Assembly (NCBI GenBank): GCA_014607495.2
Contig: CP053161.1
Span: 10,115,115-10,179,114 of the forward strand
DNA from: Carposina sasakii
Lineage: Eukaryota; Arthropoda; Insecta; Lepidoptera; Carposinidae
Direction: 5' to 3'
Length of the DNA: 64,000 bases
Shown here: positions 44,998 through 56,559 of the stretch, in pieces
Layout of the letters: each line of letters starts with the position of its first letter
Position numbering within the stretch: position 1 is the stretch's first letter
The notes under the pieces: model-generated
The model's input: the letters and a program-made list of their open reading frames with translations, nothing else
What the model was told of the DNA's origin: nothing
Databases searched by the model: none
Translations under genes and position numbers: made by a program

Positions 44998-47112
44998 ATG
45001 GAAAGTTTAATCACCAATTTAGACTTGTTTGTTCTTCTAAAAAGTGAGACTACTTCATTTAATCATGAAGTATTGTTTGGTGCACTTGTATCCCGCATAG
45101 GCGATTGCCTTTCTGTCGAAGATCAAGTAACTGTTAAAGAATTTTGTCGAAGGTTTACGCGAGCTGCTTTACAGAGGTGGCAGAAATCCAGCAGATTCCT
45201 TGATAATTTCAGAAGACTGTACGGAAATTGGCTGCAAGCAAATATTGATTGGCCAAGTTGTGTGCAAACTTTGGTTAATCGAGAAACTATTGATGATATA
45301 CACACCATCTCTCAAGAACCGTCGACGTCATCGTCCGTTAGTGCAGTAACATCATCGTCTGTTGGGACAATGACAAAAAGGTCCCGAAAACCCTTTGAAG
45401 ATCTAGGAAACAAACAGAAAAAGAGAAGATCTGATGACCATACAAGCGAAGATTCCAGTGAATTGGCCTATGCAGCTGCAGCACGTTTAAAAGAAGAAGG
45501 GCATGGAGATATCGCTTCAGTGATCGAATATATGATGAAAAATCCTGAAGCAGCGGCTACAATTAGTGAGACGCTTAAAAAACCAGTGAAAAAAGTGGTT
45601 TTTACAGCAGAGAAAGCGCTTGGATTGCTTCTTTCACTAAAACTATCAAAGTGGCAATATATTACATTGCGAGAGGCTGCCATTCGCGAAGGTGCTAATG
45701 ATATATATCCATCTTACTACAAAGTGCAACAAACTAAGCTTAGTTGCTACCCTCCGAATCAATCAGTGTCAGTTACGGATTCATCGGCTCGAATTACACT
45801 TCAAGCTTTACTGGACATCACAGTGACGAGGATTCTTCAAAGTCTTTCTGACGATGTGCAAAATAAGCAGCTAAAGCTGATATCCAAGTGGGGATTTGAT
45901 GGTGCCTCCAACCAAAGCCGGTACAAGCAGAAAATGGAGGGCGAGCAGGATGATTCCAGCATTTTTATGACCTCTTTGGTCCCACTAAAACTGACAGATG
46001 GAGATAATACTTTATGGACGAACCCAAAACCATGCTCAGCTTTGTATTGTCGTCCAGTCCAGTTTACTTTTGTAAAAGAGAGTGAAGCAGTTGTAATTGA
46101 TCACAAAAGACAAATGGATGATGAAATTAAGGATCTTATCCCCACAGAGAGCAGTAATAATAACAGGGTGACTCATCATCTAATGATGACAATGATCGAC
46201 GCTAAAGTCTGCACGTACCTTTCTGAAGCCAGATCAAACGCATCGTGCTACCTGTGCTTAGCAAAACCAACAGAAATGAACCGATTAGATGTTGTAACTT
46301 CGAAGACTGTGTGTTCTGACGTATATGAATTTGGTTTGTCATCCTTACACGCCCGTATAAATTGCATGGAATGTCTGTTACATATTGCGTACAGGCTTGA
46401 CTTCAAACAGTGGGCAGCGAGAAGTAATGAGCACAAAGAAATGTTGCAGACAAGAAAAAAACACATTCAGGACAAATTTAAAGATGAGCTCAATCTGTTG
46501 ATTGATATAGTAAAACAGGGCTCGGGAACCACCAATGATGGCAATACCGCACGAAAGTTTTTCGAGTTTCCAAATACAACTGCAGCTATTACCGGGTTGG
46601 ATGAGGAGCTCATAAAAAGATTTGCTGTGATTTTGCAAGCAATAACATCTGGCGAGAAAATCGATGTGAACAAGTTCAAAGATTTTTCCCGCAAAACGGC
46701 AGAAAAGTACGTAGAATTATACGATTGGTACTACATGTCGGCAACCGTACATAAATTGTTAATACACGGGGCTGACATCATTGAGAAAAATGACATTGTG
46801 CCCATTGGGGCTCTCTCTGAAGAAGCCTCAGAGTCGCGAAATAAAGATTTTAGGAGGTTCCGGGAAAATCATTCGCGAAAAAGAAGCAGGCAAGATTCAA
46901 ATCAAGATATTTTAAATATGCTTGTCATTTCCTCTGATCCCTTATTAAGTGCACAAAGGCCTAAGCTAGATAGTAAGAGAAAACTAAGCTTTTTTGGTGA
47001 AACTCTCGACTTAATCCAGTTTCAGGAAACTGAGTTCGAGTTTTTAGATGTAACTAACTTGGATTCTGACTCAGAATTGGAATCCGACAACGAGAATGAT
47101 GAAAATTCGTAA
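44998..47112 (+). CDS. Transib-type (RAG1-like) transposase
   Basis: A 704-residue single-exon protein from ATG 44998 to TAA 47112; an upstream in-frame extension begins only with GTG. It should cut and rejoin DNA at the flanking TIRs in the nucleus by a DDE mechanism. RAG1/Transib hallmarks in order are D301 in KWGFDGASNQS (first Asp), D401 in MTMIDAKVC (second Asp), C417-x2-C420 and H585-x4-H590 (zinc site as in RAG1), and E612 in 'EASESRNKDFRRFR' (third acidic residue, matching the RAG1 ESGNKLFRRFR segment). The N-terminal 90 residues are tryptophan- and arginine-containing and probably helical. Residues 102-145 are Ser/Lys-rich with a basic KRSRK...KKRRS stretch that may be a nuclear signal. 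The last 30 residues are very acidic. All key residues are present, so activity is plausible but unproven. No RAG2-like gene is nearby. Confidence 0.93.
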   Translation: MESLITNLDLFVLLKSETTSFNHEVLFGALVSRIGDCLSVEDQVTVKEFCRRFTRAALQRWQKSSRFLDNFRRLYGNWLQANIDWPSCVQTLVNRETIDDIHTISQEPSTSSSVSAVTSSSVGTMTKRSRKPFEDLGNKQKKRRSDDHTSEDSSELAYAAAARLKEEGHGDIASVIEYMMKNPEAAATISETLKKPVKKVVFTAEKALGLLLSLKLSKWQYITLREAAIREGANDIYPSYYKVQQTKLSCYPPNQSVSVTDSSARITLQALLDITVTRILQSLSDDVQNKQLKLISKWGFDGASNQSRYKQKMEGEQDDSSIFMTSLVPLKLTDGDNTLWTNPKPCSALYCRPVQFTFVKESEAVVIDHKRQMDDEIKDLIPTESSNNNRVTHHLMMTMIDAKVCTYLSEARSNASCYLCLAKPTEMNRLDVVTSKTVCSDVYEFGLSSLHARINCMECLLHIAYRLDFKQWAARSNEHKEMLQTRKKHIQDKFKDELNLLIDIVKQGSGTTNDGNTARKFFEFPNTTAAITGLDEELIKRFAVILQAITSGEKIDVNKFKDFSRKTAEKYVELYDWYYMSATVHKLLIHGADIIEKNDIVPIGALSEEASESRNKDFRRFRENHSRKRSRQDSNQDILNMLVISSDPLLSAQRPKLDSKRKLSFFGETLDLIQFQETEFEFLDVTNLDSDSELESDNENDENS

Positions 47113-47287
47113 TATAAGAAAAATATACTTCTTTTCTTTCTTTCTTTCTAATGTAAAAAAAAATACGAATTTTCATCACTCTCATTTTTCAATTTTTTTT
47201 ATTAATTATGTAAGATTACTGTACTATTTGGTTCAATTATAATTTAATTGAATATTTTGTATAATTAAGAACATTTTTGTAACTTAA

Positions 47288-47293
47288 AATAAA
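47288..47293 (+). terminator. PolyA signal of the transposase gene
   Basis: AATAAA about 175 bp after the stop codon and 100 bp before the right TIR, so the transcript would end inside the element. Confidence 0.6.
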
Positions 47294-47392
47294 CAGCATT
47301 TTTTTATATTTTTCTTGTTTTATACCTATAAATTCATATCATTTGAGTTAACCACATTCATAATATCGATTTTCTTAAGTTAGACAATAAAG

Positions 47393-47743
47393 GGAACCGT
47401 TTCATATGTAAAAATAAATAAAAATATTTTGATGATTTTTTAAAAAAAATCGGCAGTGATAACCGTTATTTGTAGTACGTCAAAAAATCATAAATAATTA
47501 GTACTAACACTACCTGTAAGGATATTACGGTTTTCCTTGCCGTTTAAGAGATAATTAAATTTTTATTCTAGCTTCATACAAATTTTTCGTAAAAAAATTA
47601 TAAGTCCTTTGTTTTTGTGCAGATTGATGCGAGTATCATTTGAGTATATGATAATAACTAGTAGAAGCGATATTCGATTAGAAATTCGGTATTTGCCACT
47701 TTTGATTCCTATGTCTATGAAAGCCGTTTTTCAGCCCACCGTG
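47393..47743 (-). repeat. Right terminal inverted repeat of the Transib element
   Basis: Inverse of 43829-44179 over 351 bp with three substitutions and no gaps. It ends CAGCCCACCGTG and is followed by the duplication GGTCG (47744-47748). Beyond 47393 the inward similarity stops at 'ccctttattg' against 'ccttttcgtg'. Confidence 0.9.
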
Positions 47744-47867
47744 GGTCGGTGCGATATTGCTTCTTTCGAAACTCATATTGTGGATTTGACATTAGATTTA
47801 CGGCTGGCTGCCCGCCTGACGACAATTCTCGTTGGGTATTTTTGAATAAATTCTCGTTGGGTATTTT

Positions 47868-48058
47868 TGAACCGGGAGGTGGGCAGCAGCGCCTCCCGTG
47901 TTGACAACATAGTCCAAAATACAAACTGCGGTCACCAACCCGCCTGCCCAGCGTGGTGACTATGGGCAAATACCGCCCATGACAGTCTTGTGGCGTGCCC
48001 TGGGGGAGGCCCACGTCCAGCAGTGGACTGCAATAGGCTGATGACGATGATGATGATG
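47868..48058 (+). repeat. SINE-like element with RTE-type tail and (GAT)n
   Basis: Carries 'ggcagcagcgcctcccgtgt', 'ggtcaccaacccgcctgccc', 'gtgactatgggcaaata', 'gggggaggcccacgtccagc' and 'agtggactgcaataggctga', ending (gat)n. Its 5' edge abuts a short tandem of 'attctcgttgggtatttttg' (47824-47871). It lies 120 bp outside the Transib. Confidence 0.65.
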
Positions 48059-48059
48059 A

Positions 48060-49976
48060 TTTTTGGACAGTGATAATTTGCGCCAAAATGACACAGCGGG
48101 TAGGGTCACTACGCGGGTTGTCTTGTCATAGAATATCACTCTTAGTAAAACAAAACCTCATGCCTACTGTCATGAATGGCAATGGTTGTTAAAAACCTTG
48201 CATTTTGCCTTCTTGCAAATTGCACGTCCCTCATCATTTCCTTAAATCTGACTTCCATTTAAACTTTACCGAAGCTTTGAATACTGAATTATAATGTACC
48301 TACACTACTAACATTTCACAGACATTTTGAGTCAGATTTCATAAAAACCGCAATGTTTTCTTTAGATTAGCTAAACCAAAATGGGCTTAAGTCGTTAGCC
48401 ACTTTGAGATTAATTTTATTAATCCAATGTAATTTTTTTTATACTATTTTTAATAGTAGGTAGCTGATTATGTTTACGTAGGCACAGAATAATAATATAT
48501 TGATACTATGTGGCATTATTTTATATTTTATTGGTACCAATGCTGTACCGGGACAATTTTTACTCATCTCATAGAAAATCTCTTGCAGTATTTGAATCAA
48601 TTATAATGTCGTCTACCAGGTTTTTTTGGAAGAAATCTCTAACGAGAGGATGTGCTGACTTTTATCCTTCCATTATTTTTTTATATTTAACTTTTTCTTG
48701 TGTACAATAAACTTTGAAAATTAACATTTGCAACTCCCTTGCCATTTTGTCCTATCTAGCTCCAGCCATTGCAGGTATTTTGTTCTACTTGATGTTTAGT
48801 TTGCTATAGCGTGACTAAATAGATTAGGGCAATTCCTCCTTATGTTCCGGCAGTCTCGACTAATTTAAAACTTGAATCTCAAAGTCGAGACAGTTTGACG
48901 GGAGTCTAGCGTGCTTTGTGAGCAATGCTACGTTCGCTATTTTACATGGAAGTTGGTGTATAGTGGATTCTTAAGAAATTCGCTTTGAATGCTATTTTAC
49001 TAGGCTTATTAAACTAGACTAGCCAATTTGGGGTGAATAGATTTTTCCAGGAATTTCAACTATTATTTATTTCACTTCGAAAATTAGGTAACTAGAGGCT
49101 TAATCGAAGTGTATAAGTTTCACAATGAAAAATACATATTATATATTTGTTGCGTAATTTGCGATCTTTTTTATGGATGATAAGCTATCGGTGAGGATTA
49201 TCGGCAGCCAATTATATATTCAGTATTTTGTTCTCGATATTAGATATACACATGTAGTTACACAGGACAATGTCGCTTTGGCTCACTTAGTTCTGAGATA
49301 TACCTACATATTAAAAATTAAACAAAATATAGACCGATCTCACATGCCGACACCGTTGTTCAAAGGTACGTTCTTCATTCACATTTCAGTGCTTCGCCTA
49401 GGCTTACCACTGTAGAAATAATTTAAATTAATTATTGTAAAAAAAAAAAACTGGGTTTTGTTTTAAAATAATCTAAAAATCTAGACTAAAACTATAACAT
49501 ACCACCGCAGTACCTATTGTAAAAGGGTTGAGAACAGTCATACTGAATTCATGCCAATTCTATTTTCGTAACTCAGCCAATTACACGGCTAAGGACTTCC
49601 ACTCCAGACCCTCGAACACCCTAGACTAGGCCAGTCCTGCACTATTGCTCCTCTTTACCAAGTACCTACAACTCACCGCAATGTCGCTACTGTCTATAAA
49701 ATGATGTCTTTACGATATGGATAACATATTAGTACCAGTGACTGACGGATGTACATGATATATTTGTGTCTGGACTCTGGAAACAAGACACTAATTCTTG
49801 GCAGCGGTTGTGGTCTTTTTGGTATTGTCAGCGCGTTTGGAGATCATATATGTAGGTTTTTTTTGGGATCTGTAGCTAAATATATATAGGTATTACCTAT
49901 ACAGTATAATATATAATAATATATAATACTATATTACCTATATTAATCATGTTCTCCTAAATTATTTAAGTTCTTT
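48060..49976. other. Gene-free AT-rich stretch
   Basis: I see no supportable gene. Frames of 60-80 codons at 48510-48710 and 49173-49415 have no recognised motif. Confidence 0.35.
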
Positions 49977-49988
49977 ATAATACAAAAG

Positions 49989-51657
49989 TGTAGCGCAGTG
50001 TAGCGTCTACCATACCAGAGGTGCTAAGGGAGATTGAGAGGTTCTATGGACAGTTATATACCTCGGTCGCTAAACCTGTTAGATTAGGCAAAGACCCAAG
50101 AGCCAAGCTCACCCGACACTATACTGAAGACATCCCGGATATCAGCCTGTACGAGATTAGGACTGCCCTTAAACAACTCAAAAACAACAAAGCGCCGGGC
50201 GACGATGGAATTACAACAGAGCTTCTAAGAGCGGGTGGAACTCCGGTACTGAAGGTCCTCCAAAGGCTCTTCAATTCCGTCCTGCTCGAAGGGGTAACGC
50301 CGGAAGCATGGAACAGAAGTGTGGTGGTGCTGTTCTTTAAAAAAGGCGATAAAGCCTTGCTGAAGAACTATAGACCCATCTCGCTTCTGAGCCATGTCTA
50401 CAAGTTGTTTTCAAGGGTAATCACGAATCGTCTTGCTCGCAGGTTTGATGACTTCCAGCCTCCCGAACAAGCCGGTTTCCGAAAAGGGTTTAGTACCATA
50501 GATCATATCCACACGCTACGGCAGATTATACAAAAAACGGAAGAGTATAATCGGCCACTATGCCTAGCGTTCGTGGACTATGAGAAGGCCTTTGATTCGA
50601 TCGAGACATGGGCAGTGTTGCGGTCTCTCCAGCGGTGCCATATTGACCATCGATATATCGAAGTGCTGAAGTGTTTATACAGCAATGCCACCATGTCAGT
50701 ACGAGTACAGGAGCGGAGCACTGAGCCGATTTCCTTGCAGAGGGGAGTGAGACAAGGAGATGTTATTTCTCCGAAGCTCTTCACCAATGCAGTGGAAGAC
50801 GCCTTTAAGCTTCTCGAATGGAAAGGACTCGGCATCAATATCAATGGCGAATACATCACTCACCTTCGGTTCGCAGACGACATCGTGGTCATGGCAGAAT
50901 CGCTGAAGGATCTAAGCACAATGCTCGATGGCCTCAATCGAGTCTCCCAACAGGTGGGCCTGAAGATGAACATGGACAAGACGAAGATCATGTCGAACGT
51001 CCATGTGCCGCCCACTCCTGTACTGGTTGGGAGCTCGATGCTTGAAGTTGTTGACGAGTATGTATACCTGGGACAGACGGTCAAACTAGGTAAGTCCAAC
51101 TTTGAGAAGGAGGTAACTCGGCGAATCCAACTCGGCTGGGCAGCGTTCGGGAAACTACGAAGCTTATTTGTGTCCAAGATACCCCAGTCCTTAAAGACGA
51201 AGGTGTTCAACCAGTGCGTGCTGCCGGTGATGACCTACGGTGCCGAGACGTGGTCTCTAACTATGTGCCTCATAAAAAAGCTCAGGATCGCACAGCGAGC
51301 GATGGAGAGATCTATGCTTGGGATCTCTCTGCGTGATCGAATCAGAAATGAGGAGATCCGCAGACGTACAAAGATCACCGACATAGCTGAACGGTCCAGC
51401 AAGCTGAAATGGCAATGGGCAGGGCACATAGCTCGAAGAACTGATGGCCGATGGAGTCGGAAAGTTCTAGAGTGGATACCACGTATCGGCAAGCGCAGCG
51501 TGGGAAGGCCACCCGCGAGGTGGACGGATGACCTGGTCAAGGTTGCGGGCGTCGGTTGGATGCAGGCTGCTTCCGACCGGTCGGAATGGAGGTTGTTGGG
51601 GGAGGCCTATGTCCAACAGTGGACTTCTCAGGGCTGTAAATGATGATGATGATGATG
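49989..51657 (+). mobile_element. 5'-truncated RTE LINE with intact remaining ORF
   Basis: A 1669-bp insertion between perfect 12-bp duplications ATAATACAAAAG (49977-49988 and 51658-51669). It starts inside the reverse transcriptase ORF and ends in a (TGA)n tail after the stop codon, with essentially no 3' UTR, as is usual for RTE elements. The endonuclease part and promoter are missing, so it is dead on arrival. The open frame and perfect duplication show that insertion was recent. Confidence 0.92.
49994..51643 (+). CDS. RTE-clade LINE reverse transcriptase (N-terminally truncated)
   Basis: About 549 open codons to the TGA at 51641-51643, with no genuine start; numbering here is from the GTG at 50021. 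It would reverse-transcribe its own RNA at a nicked target. Motifs in order are NKAPGDDGI (55-63), LKNYRPISLLSHVYKLFSRV (114-133), QAGFRKG (150-156), motif A FVDYEKAFDS (184-193, D186), motif B RGVRQGDVISP (241-251), motif C FADD (294-297), 'MNMDKTKIM' and 'EYVYLGQTV'. A C-terminal WAGH and GRPPARWTDD region follows, ending EAYVQQW. This order is typical of RTE. The catalytic residues are intact, but the N-terminal endonuclease is missing. It is similar to the broken fragments at 20092 and 59913. Confidence 0.92.
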   Translation, partial: RSVASTIPEVLREIERFYGQLYTSVAKPVRLGKDPRAKLTRHYTEDIPDISLYEIRTALKQLKNNKAPGDDGITTELLRAGGTPVLKVLQRLFNSVLLEGVTPEAWNRSVVVLFFKKGDKALLKNYRPISLLSHVYKLFSRVITNRLARRFDDFQPPEQAGFRKGFSTIDHIHTLRQIIQKTEEYNRPLCLAFVDYEKAFDSIETWAVLRSLQRCHIDHRYIEVLKCLYSNATMSVRVQERSTEPISLQRGVRQGDVISPKLFTNAVEDAFKLLEWKGLGININGEYITHLRFADDIVVMAESLKDLSTMLDGLNRVSQQVGLKMNMDKTKIMSNVHVPPTPVLVGSSMLEVVDEYVYLGQTVKLGKSNFEKEVTRRIQLGWAAFGKLRSLFVSKIPQSLKTKVFNQCVLPVMTYGAETWSLTMCLIKKLRIAQRAMERSMLGISLRDRIRNEEIRRRTKITDIAERSSKLKWQWAGHIARRTDGRWSRKVLEWIPRIGKRSVGRPPARWTDDLVKVAGVGWMQAASDRSEWRLLGEAYVQQWTSQGCK

Positions 51658-51669
51658 ATAATACAAAAG

Positions 51670-53360
51670 GTAGCCCTTACCTGACCTACCTATCTTTAGG
51701 TAGGATAGTATTAATTGAAGATTTTTTTGATACCGATCGAACAAACATACACAGACTGAATACCAAATTTCGTAATAATTTTGCTTGGAATATATTTTTT
51801 AATTTACCGTATATTTTTTTGTACTTCTTATACTTCTTGTATATAACTATAGTTTCAGAAAATATCTCACACCTAATTTTGTATGTAGGTACTTAAGCAA
51901 TAACGCAAAATAACAATTTCGTTATCAAATCCAAATAGGCAGTTTAGCATCGTAGTACCCGCCAATTACCGCGCAGTAACCACATTCGACTGCGTAATAT
52001 TATGACAGTATCACATGTTGTTTGTGACGAATGCAGTAATGAACGCGCCCCGGACTGCCTCAGGCGGAATGGGAAATAGCTAATTACAGAGTACCGTACC
52101 ACTGACGCTGAGAACTGTGCGTGTCTGTAAGGTATAGGAGAAAGCGTTTATTTATAGGAAAAACATTTATTTGATGCAGGTATATTGAATACACACGATT
52201 AATGGGCTAGCCAGAACTGCAGAATCAAAAAGAGATCATAGCCATGTTTAGCATAGAGGGTTCTTGTCCTGACAAAATGCCCATCGATTCACTGTAAAAT
52301 TTATGTCATATATACCATAATACCTATAGTTACTTAATTCTACTGGCGAAACTTCTGGGCGTAGGAAGCCGATTAAATTGTTATAATATTCCTTGAAGTA
52401 TGTTCCTTGGCAAGTGTAGGAGAATATTTTCTGAAAGTACCATTGGTATGGGAATAAATTCTGTGTCCTGTAGATTACATGGAATTCTTGTAAGTCATTT
52501 GCAGTCAGCCACAAGGGCTTTACTAAAAAAACCTGATACTATTATTATGTTTTACATCGCCTCAGCTTAATCTCTAGGCCATACCAGTAAAACCTCGGGC
52601 CGGCACCACCATTACACATGAAATTAAAATGTGGGTCTAGCTAGTTTTGAGTTTATTTTAAATGCTTGGCCTGAGATATGCCTCAAATAATTCTCATAAA
52701 GCTTTTTAAAAAATCCTCTGTTAACGTTTTTGAAGCAAAAACCGAATTTTATTGTACAATTATAAGCCAAATGCTTTCTTCAAAACGTGTCAACAAACCC
52801 CAAAATACAATAGCGCTAATGAAATAATATTTTTACATAAAAAGAAAATAAGCTTATAATAATGACTAAATGTTTTAAATTTTAGTTCCACAAATGTTAA
52901 TGATAGGTACCTACTTACAAAAATTCAATATAAATCATTTTTGAATGCACATCATCTCATAGCTGCGAGCCTAAAATTACGAAGCCTGGTCTATTGAAAA
53001 CCCAATTTTGGTCTCAAATATCAATATATCAGATATCAAGTAAACGTCTCGTTGAAGTCGTTGAATCATTTTCCAGTTTTGCAATTATCTTATCTACTAT
53101 GTAGTATGAAGTGATTCCAGCAGAGCAGCAGAACTAGAACGCGACCAGTATGTTACTATGTGCACGGTGGACATAACTAAGACCACACGGCCTTTGAGAT
53201 CCAACGCGATGTAAATGTCACTCTATATGATAATGAGGATTCGCTATGCGATTATGGTAGAGATATTTTTTGCTTGAAGTATGTTGTAGCAACTCTTAGT
53301 GAGTAACTTTAGACATTTTAAATATCTTATCCTGTTCTGATGGGGGATTATTAACTGGAA
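51670..53360. other. Gene-free stretch
   Basis: I see no supportable gene. A decayed inverse fragment of family D ('ggctagccagaactgcagaa', 'atagccatgtttagcataga') lies at 52205-52258. Confidence 0.35.
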
Positions 53361-53369
53361 TAGAACGCC

Positions 53370-53510
53370 TGCATCTCCTTCCGTGCATATTGTAAGAGTC
53401 GATAACGAATTAAGAGGCGTTCTCCATCACATGTTATACATCAGGCCCTGCTTAGCTTAGCGTGACTGTAGGATTTCCGTCACCGTGTTTATATACGTAT
53501 GTAAAACAGC
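53370..53510 (+). repeat. Dispersed repeat family D copy
   Basis: Shows 'cctgcatctccttccgtgca', 'gtaagagtcgataacga', 'aggcgttctcc', then 'tcaggccctgcttagcttag' and 'cgtgactgtaggattt'. Intermediate completeness. Confidence 0.55.
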
Positions 53511-53534
53511 TTAATTGAAGGCTAACAAAATTTG

Positions 53535-53605
53535 ACTTATTCTTATTCTTTATTCTACACAAAGACATTACAAAAATATAGAGAAATTTACAAAATAAAT
53601 GCAAA
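53535..53605 (-). repeat. LINE 3'-end remnant
   Basis: 'ttattctttattctacacaa' plus 'acattacaaaaata' on the plus strand is the inverse of an AATAAAGAATAA 3' end, like the blocks at 2503 and 63235. Confidence 0.35.
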
Positions 53606-53609
53606 TACA

Positions 53610-55930
53610 TGACTTCTTTCAAAAGCCTTTCAATACCATGTTTTATTTTAAAGAGCCCTATAGATATTTTAACTATTCAAATATAATGGAGCAATCAATA
53701 TTTAGTTGAGAATAAAACTAAAAGTATCCGACACTTAAGCTCCCGAGCGCAGAGCGAAGTATGAACAAAATCCATTAGACGCTTCTGGAGGCGCCTTCCG
53801 TTACGGAAATTACATTAAAAAGCAACACTTCCGAGTCAATAAACTATGGATACGGAAAATTCGGGAAAAATCGCTGGGGAATGGTTGAAGGATGCCGGTC
53901 TGAGACTGTGGGTCGATTTGGAATGTTGTGAACTCATCATTGTTGTGACTAAGGAAATGTTGAAGGAAAATTTTCACTTTAACATCAGAACTTATTTTAA
54001 CTATATATATCGGAAAACACCTGGTCAGGGTGTTTAGACAATGTAACATTGTTTCGCACTGATGCGTTCGTTGTCGTAACATACCTAGGGAAAATAAAGC
54101 CTATTGAAGCAAACGTTTCCATGTCGAACCTTTATCAATTCGATCCAAAATAATGTTGTTTTGTCTAAACCTGTCTGGAGTAAATTAAATAATTAGTTGC
54201 TGATTACTTAATCGATAAAATCTGAATTATATATTCAACCGATACTACTAAGAAAAACCAATGCAGCTCAATCTAGGGCTATTATATAACTAACAATAGG
54301 GTGTAAGGACTCAGCTTTTCAATGGTTTTAAACTGTCACAATAAAAGGGAGCGACCACCATTTCATTTCATTCTTATTATTGTGGGGACGGGGCGCACCT
54401 AATTTGATCTTACAATTTTCTTCCCGCCCAACGCTAGAGGCTCAGTGTCAACGTTTCATTCGGATTACAGATTCCTAACTTAAGCTTTCAGCTACAGCCA
54501 CTCTTATTCCTTACTTCTACAGTTTAAAATCGGTTTCTGGAGCTACAGAAATAAAGTTGTCGTGAGTAAGAATGCAATGCAGCGGTCATTCTGTTAGTAG
54601 TAACTTGAACATCTTCCAAGACACTGTATTGTCATTATTATAGTAGAATGGGTATTGTTATTGCAAAGAACTTTACAGTTTTAATATCTAGCAGGACACG
54701 GCTTATAATATTTTTAGAAGTAATGGTGCTGAATTTTCCCAACTCGGGATTTGTCATGTATCCTCTTATTGTGTATTTGTGACCGCTCATAGCTTCGTCC
54801 GCGAAATCATTAGAATTCTGGTTTTTACCGTTTCCATGGGAATTTCAGAAAACTGGTAGAGAATGCCAATGAAAGCCATTGAAGCTGGCTCTTGTTTAAA
54901 AATTTGTGGTGCAATAGAGAATTTTACCTATCAGCATAGGAAACAGTTTTACTATGGAACCAAGTTTGAAATTACCCATAGAGAAAACACCTTACCTACA
55001 TTTTCTCATTTCTGAGTTGGTACCATAACGTACGATATTTCAAGAACAGTTTCAAACAATTTACGTTGAGCTAAAACTGTGACCCGCTGGGGACAAAGAA
55101 GCACACATGGTTGTCCAATTACACGGTCTGTAGCCAAAAGAACTTGCCAGATGAAATCAGTTACAAAGTTCCAGGAACTAATTCTCTAGTAGCGATAGGT
55201 TTTCAGTTTGAGAAAGTAACTATAAAGATAGAGTCCACGTGATGTCTGGGATGCGATCTTGACTTATAATTATGAGTTAATAGAATGTACTAGGTAATCC
55301 CTAATACTAAAAATCATTTCAATGTTTATATGTACAACGAGGATAAGGCCTACTTGAAGTAAACGCTATATCTAGATTTAGAATTTCTACAAGTCGGTAT
55401 TAAGCCTAATTTTAGTAAATTCTACACATTTTACTAGAGCAAAATTATGTCTAATAAGACTTTTTATTTACTATGTTAAAACCACAATAACTATAACTTA
55501 AACACAATAACTAAACAAAGAATTGTCCAATTTCATGGTCTGAACACAATAAAAAGAAGTGGTTCTAATGAAATCAGTTGCAGCAAGTTCCTGAAAACAG
55601 GGTTTTGTTCTATCATTAATGGTGCAGCTTTTTGCATCCTCCAGTTGAACCAATTTGCATGCAAATCGAATTTAGATTTTGTGTCGTTTCCGGTTTAGAG
55701 ACGGAAACATAACGGTTTTTGAATTTCAAATTTTGAATTTGAACCTCAGAGGAAAAGTATATTTTAACTGGATGAGAGATGTTTAAGAAAGGAAGTTTAA
55801 TTTTAGAAATCAAATTGAGTGTCACTTCCACACTATAGCTAAGTATAAAATGGCAAAACCAAAACCAATACATTTAAAGTGTTTCATTATAGTACATGGC
55901 CCGCCCTCGCTTCGCTTCGGTACATATCAG
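53610..55930. other. Gene-free stretch
   Basis: I see no supportable gene. A block near 54025-54080 ('gtaacattgtttcgca', 'gcgttcgttgtcgtaac') recurs at 6911-6955. Near 54770-54850 'gctcatagcttcgtccgcga' and 'accgtttccatgggaatttc' match the repeat at 55940-56275. Confidence 0.35.
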
Positions 55931-55939
55931 TACATAGCT

Positions 55940-56275
55940 ACAACTTCATATGTACAGCAGTTTTCGTAAAAATTTGGAACTACGGTGGTCCCCTTCCCAT
56001 GGGAATTTCGGGAAATCCGTTCTTAGTGCTCCCTCGCAGTCCCTAATGAACATACAGGTCCAATTTCAAATTCATATGTATCGAGTTGTCGTAAAAAAAA
56101 TTAATACCCGTTTGTCCCCTTCCCGTGGCGATATTCTTATAGCCTATGTTCATCCAGGTCCAACAAGGATTCTAACGGTGAAATAATTTTTGAAATCGGT
56201 CCAGTAGTTTCGGAGCCTATTCATTACAACCAAACAAACAAAGTTTTCCTCTTTATAATATTATATATAGTGTAG
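55940..56275 (+). repeat. Dispersed retroelement-like repeat
   Basis: Two tandem-like halves each carry 'tcgtaaaaa', 'ccccttccc.tgg.gat' and a '..caggtccaa' part, followed by 'gaaatcggtccagtagtttc', 'ggagcctattcattacaacc' and an end reading 'ctttataatattatatatag'. The second half's ending is typical of a widespread insect repeat. No reading frame is conserved. Confidence 0.5.
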
Positions 56276-56559
56276 ATTATATGTAAGAATAGGACGTTAT
56301 TATCTAAGTACTGTGTGGGCGGGTGATAGTGACAAATTGTTAGACTGGTGACCAGCGTGGGCTATAAAAATTGTGTACGAAAAAAAACTGATCTGCTCCC
56401 ATAGGGATATATTATATATCTACTGTGCAGGAAAACAACAACAAATATTTTTGCCAGACACGGCATAAGGAGTTATTTATAAAATTAAATCTCCCATAGG
56501 TATTACGAGCAGTAGTTGCAACTGTGCATTGCCCATACCATAATAGTATAATATGTGCT

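Larger units (their letters stand above)
43829..47743 (+). mobile_element. Complete Transib-type DNA transposon
   Basis: A 3915-bp element with 351-bp terminal inverted repeats, CACGGTG termini and a GGTCG duplication on each side. It contains one uninterrupted transposase gene with its own TATA box and polyA signal. A SINE-like insertion of 256 bp plus a 13-bp duplication sits in the leader, so the element was about 3646 bp before that event. The three differences between the arms and the open frame indicate a young copy. The Transib superfamily is the established relative of the RAG1 core; this assignment rests on protein motifs, TIR termini and duplication length together. Confidence 0.92.
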
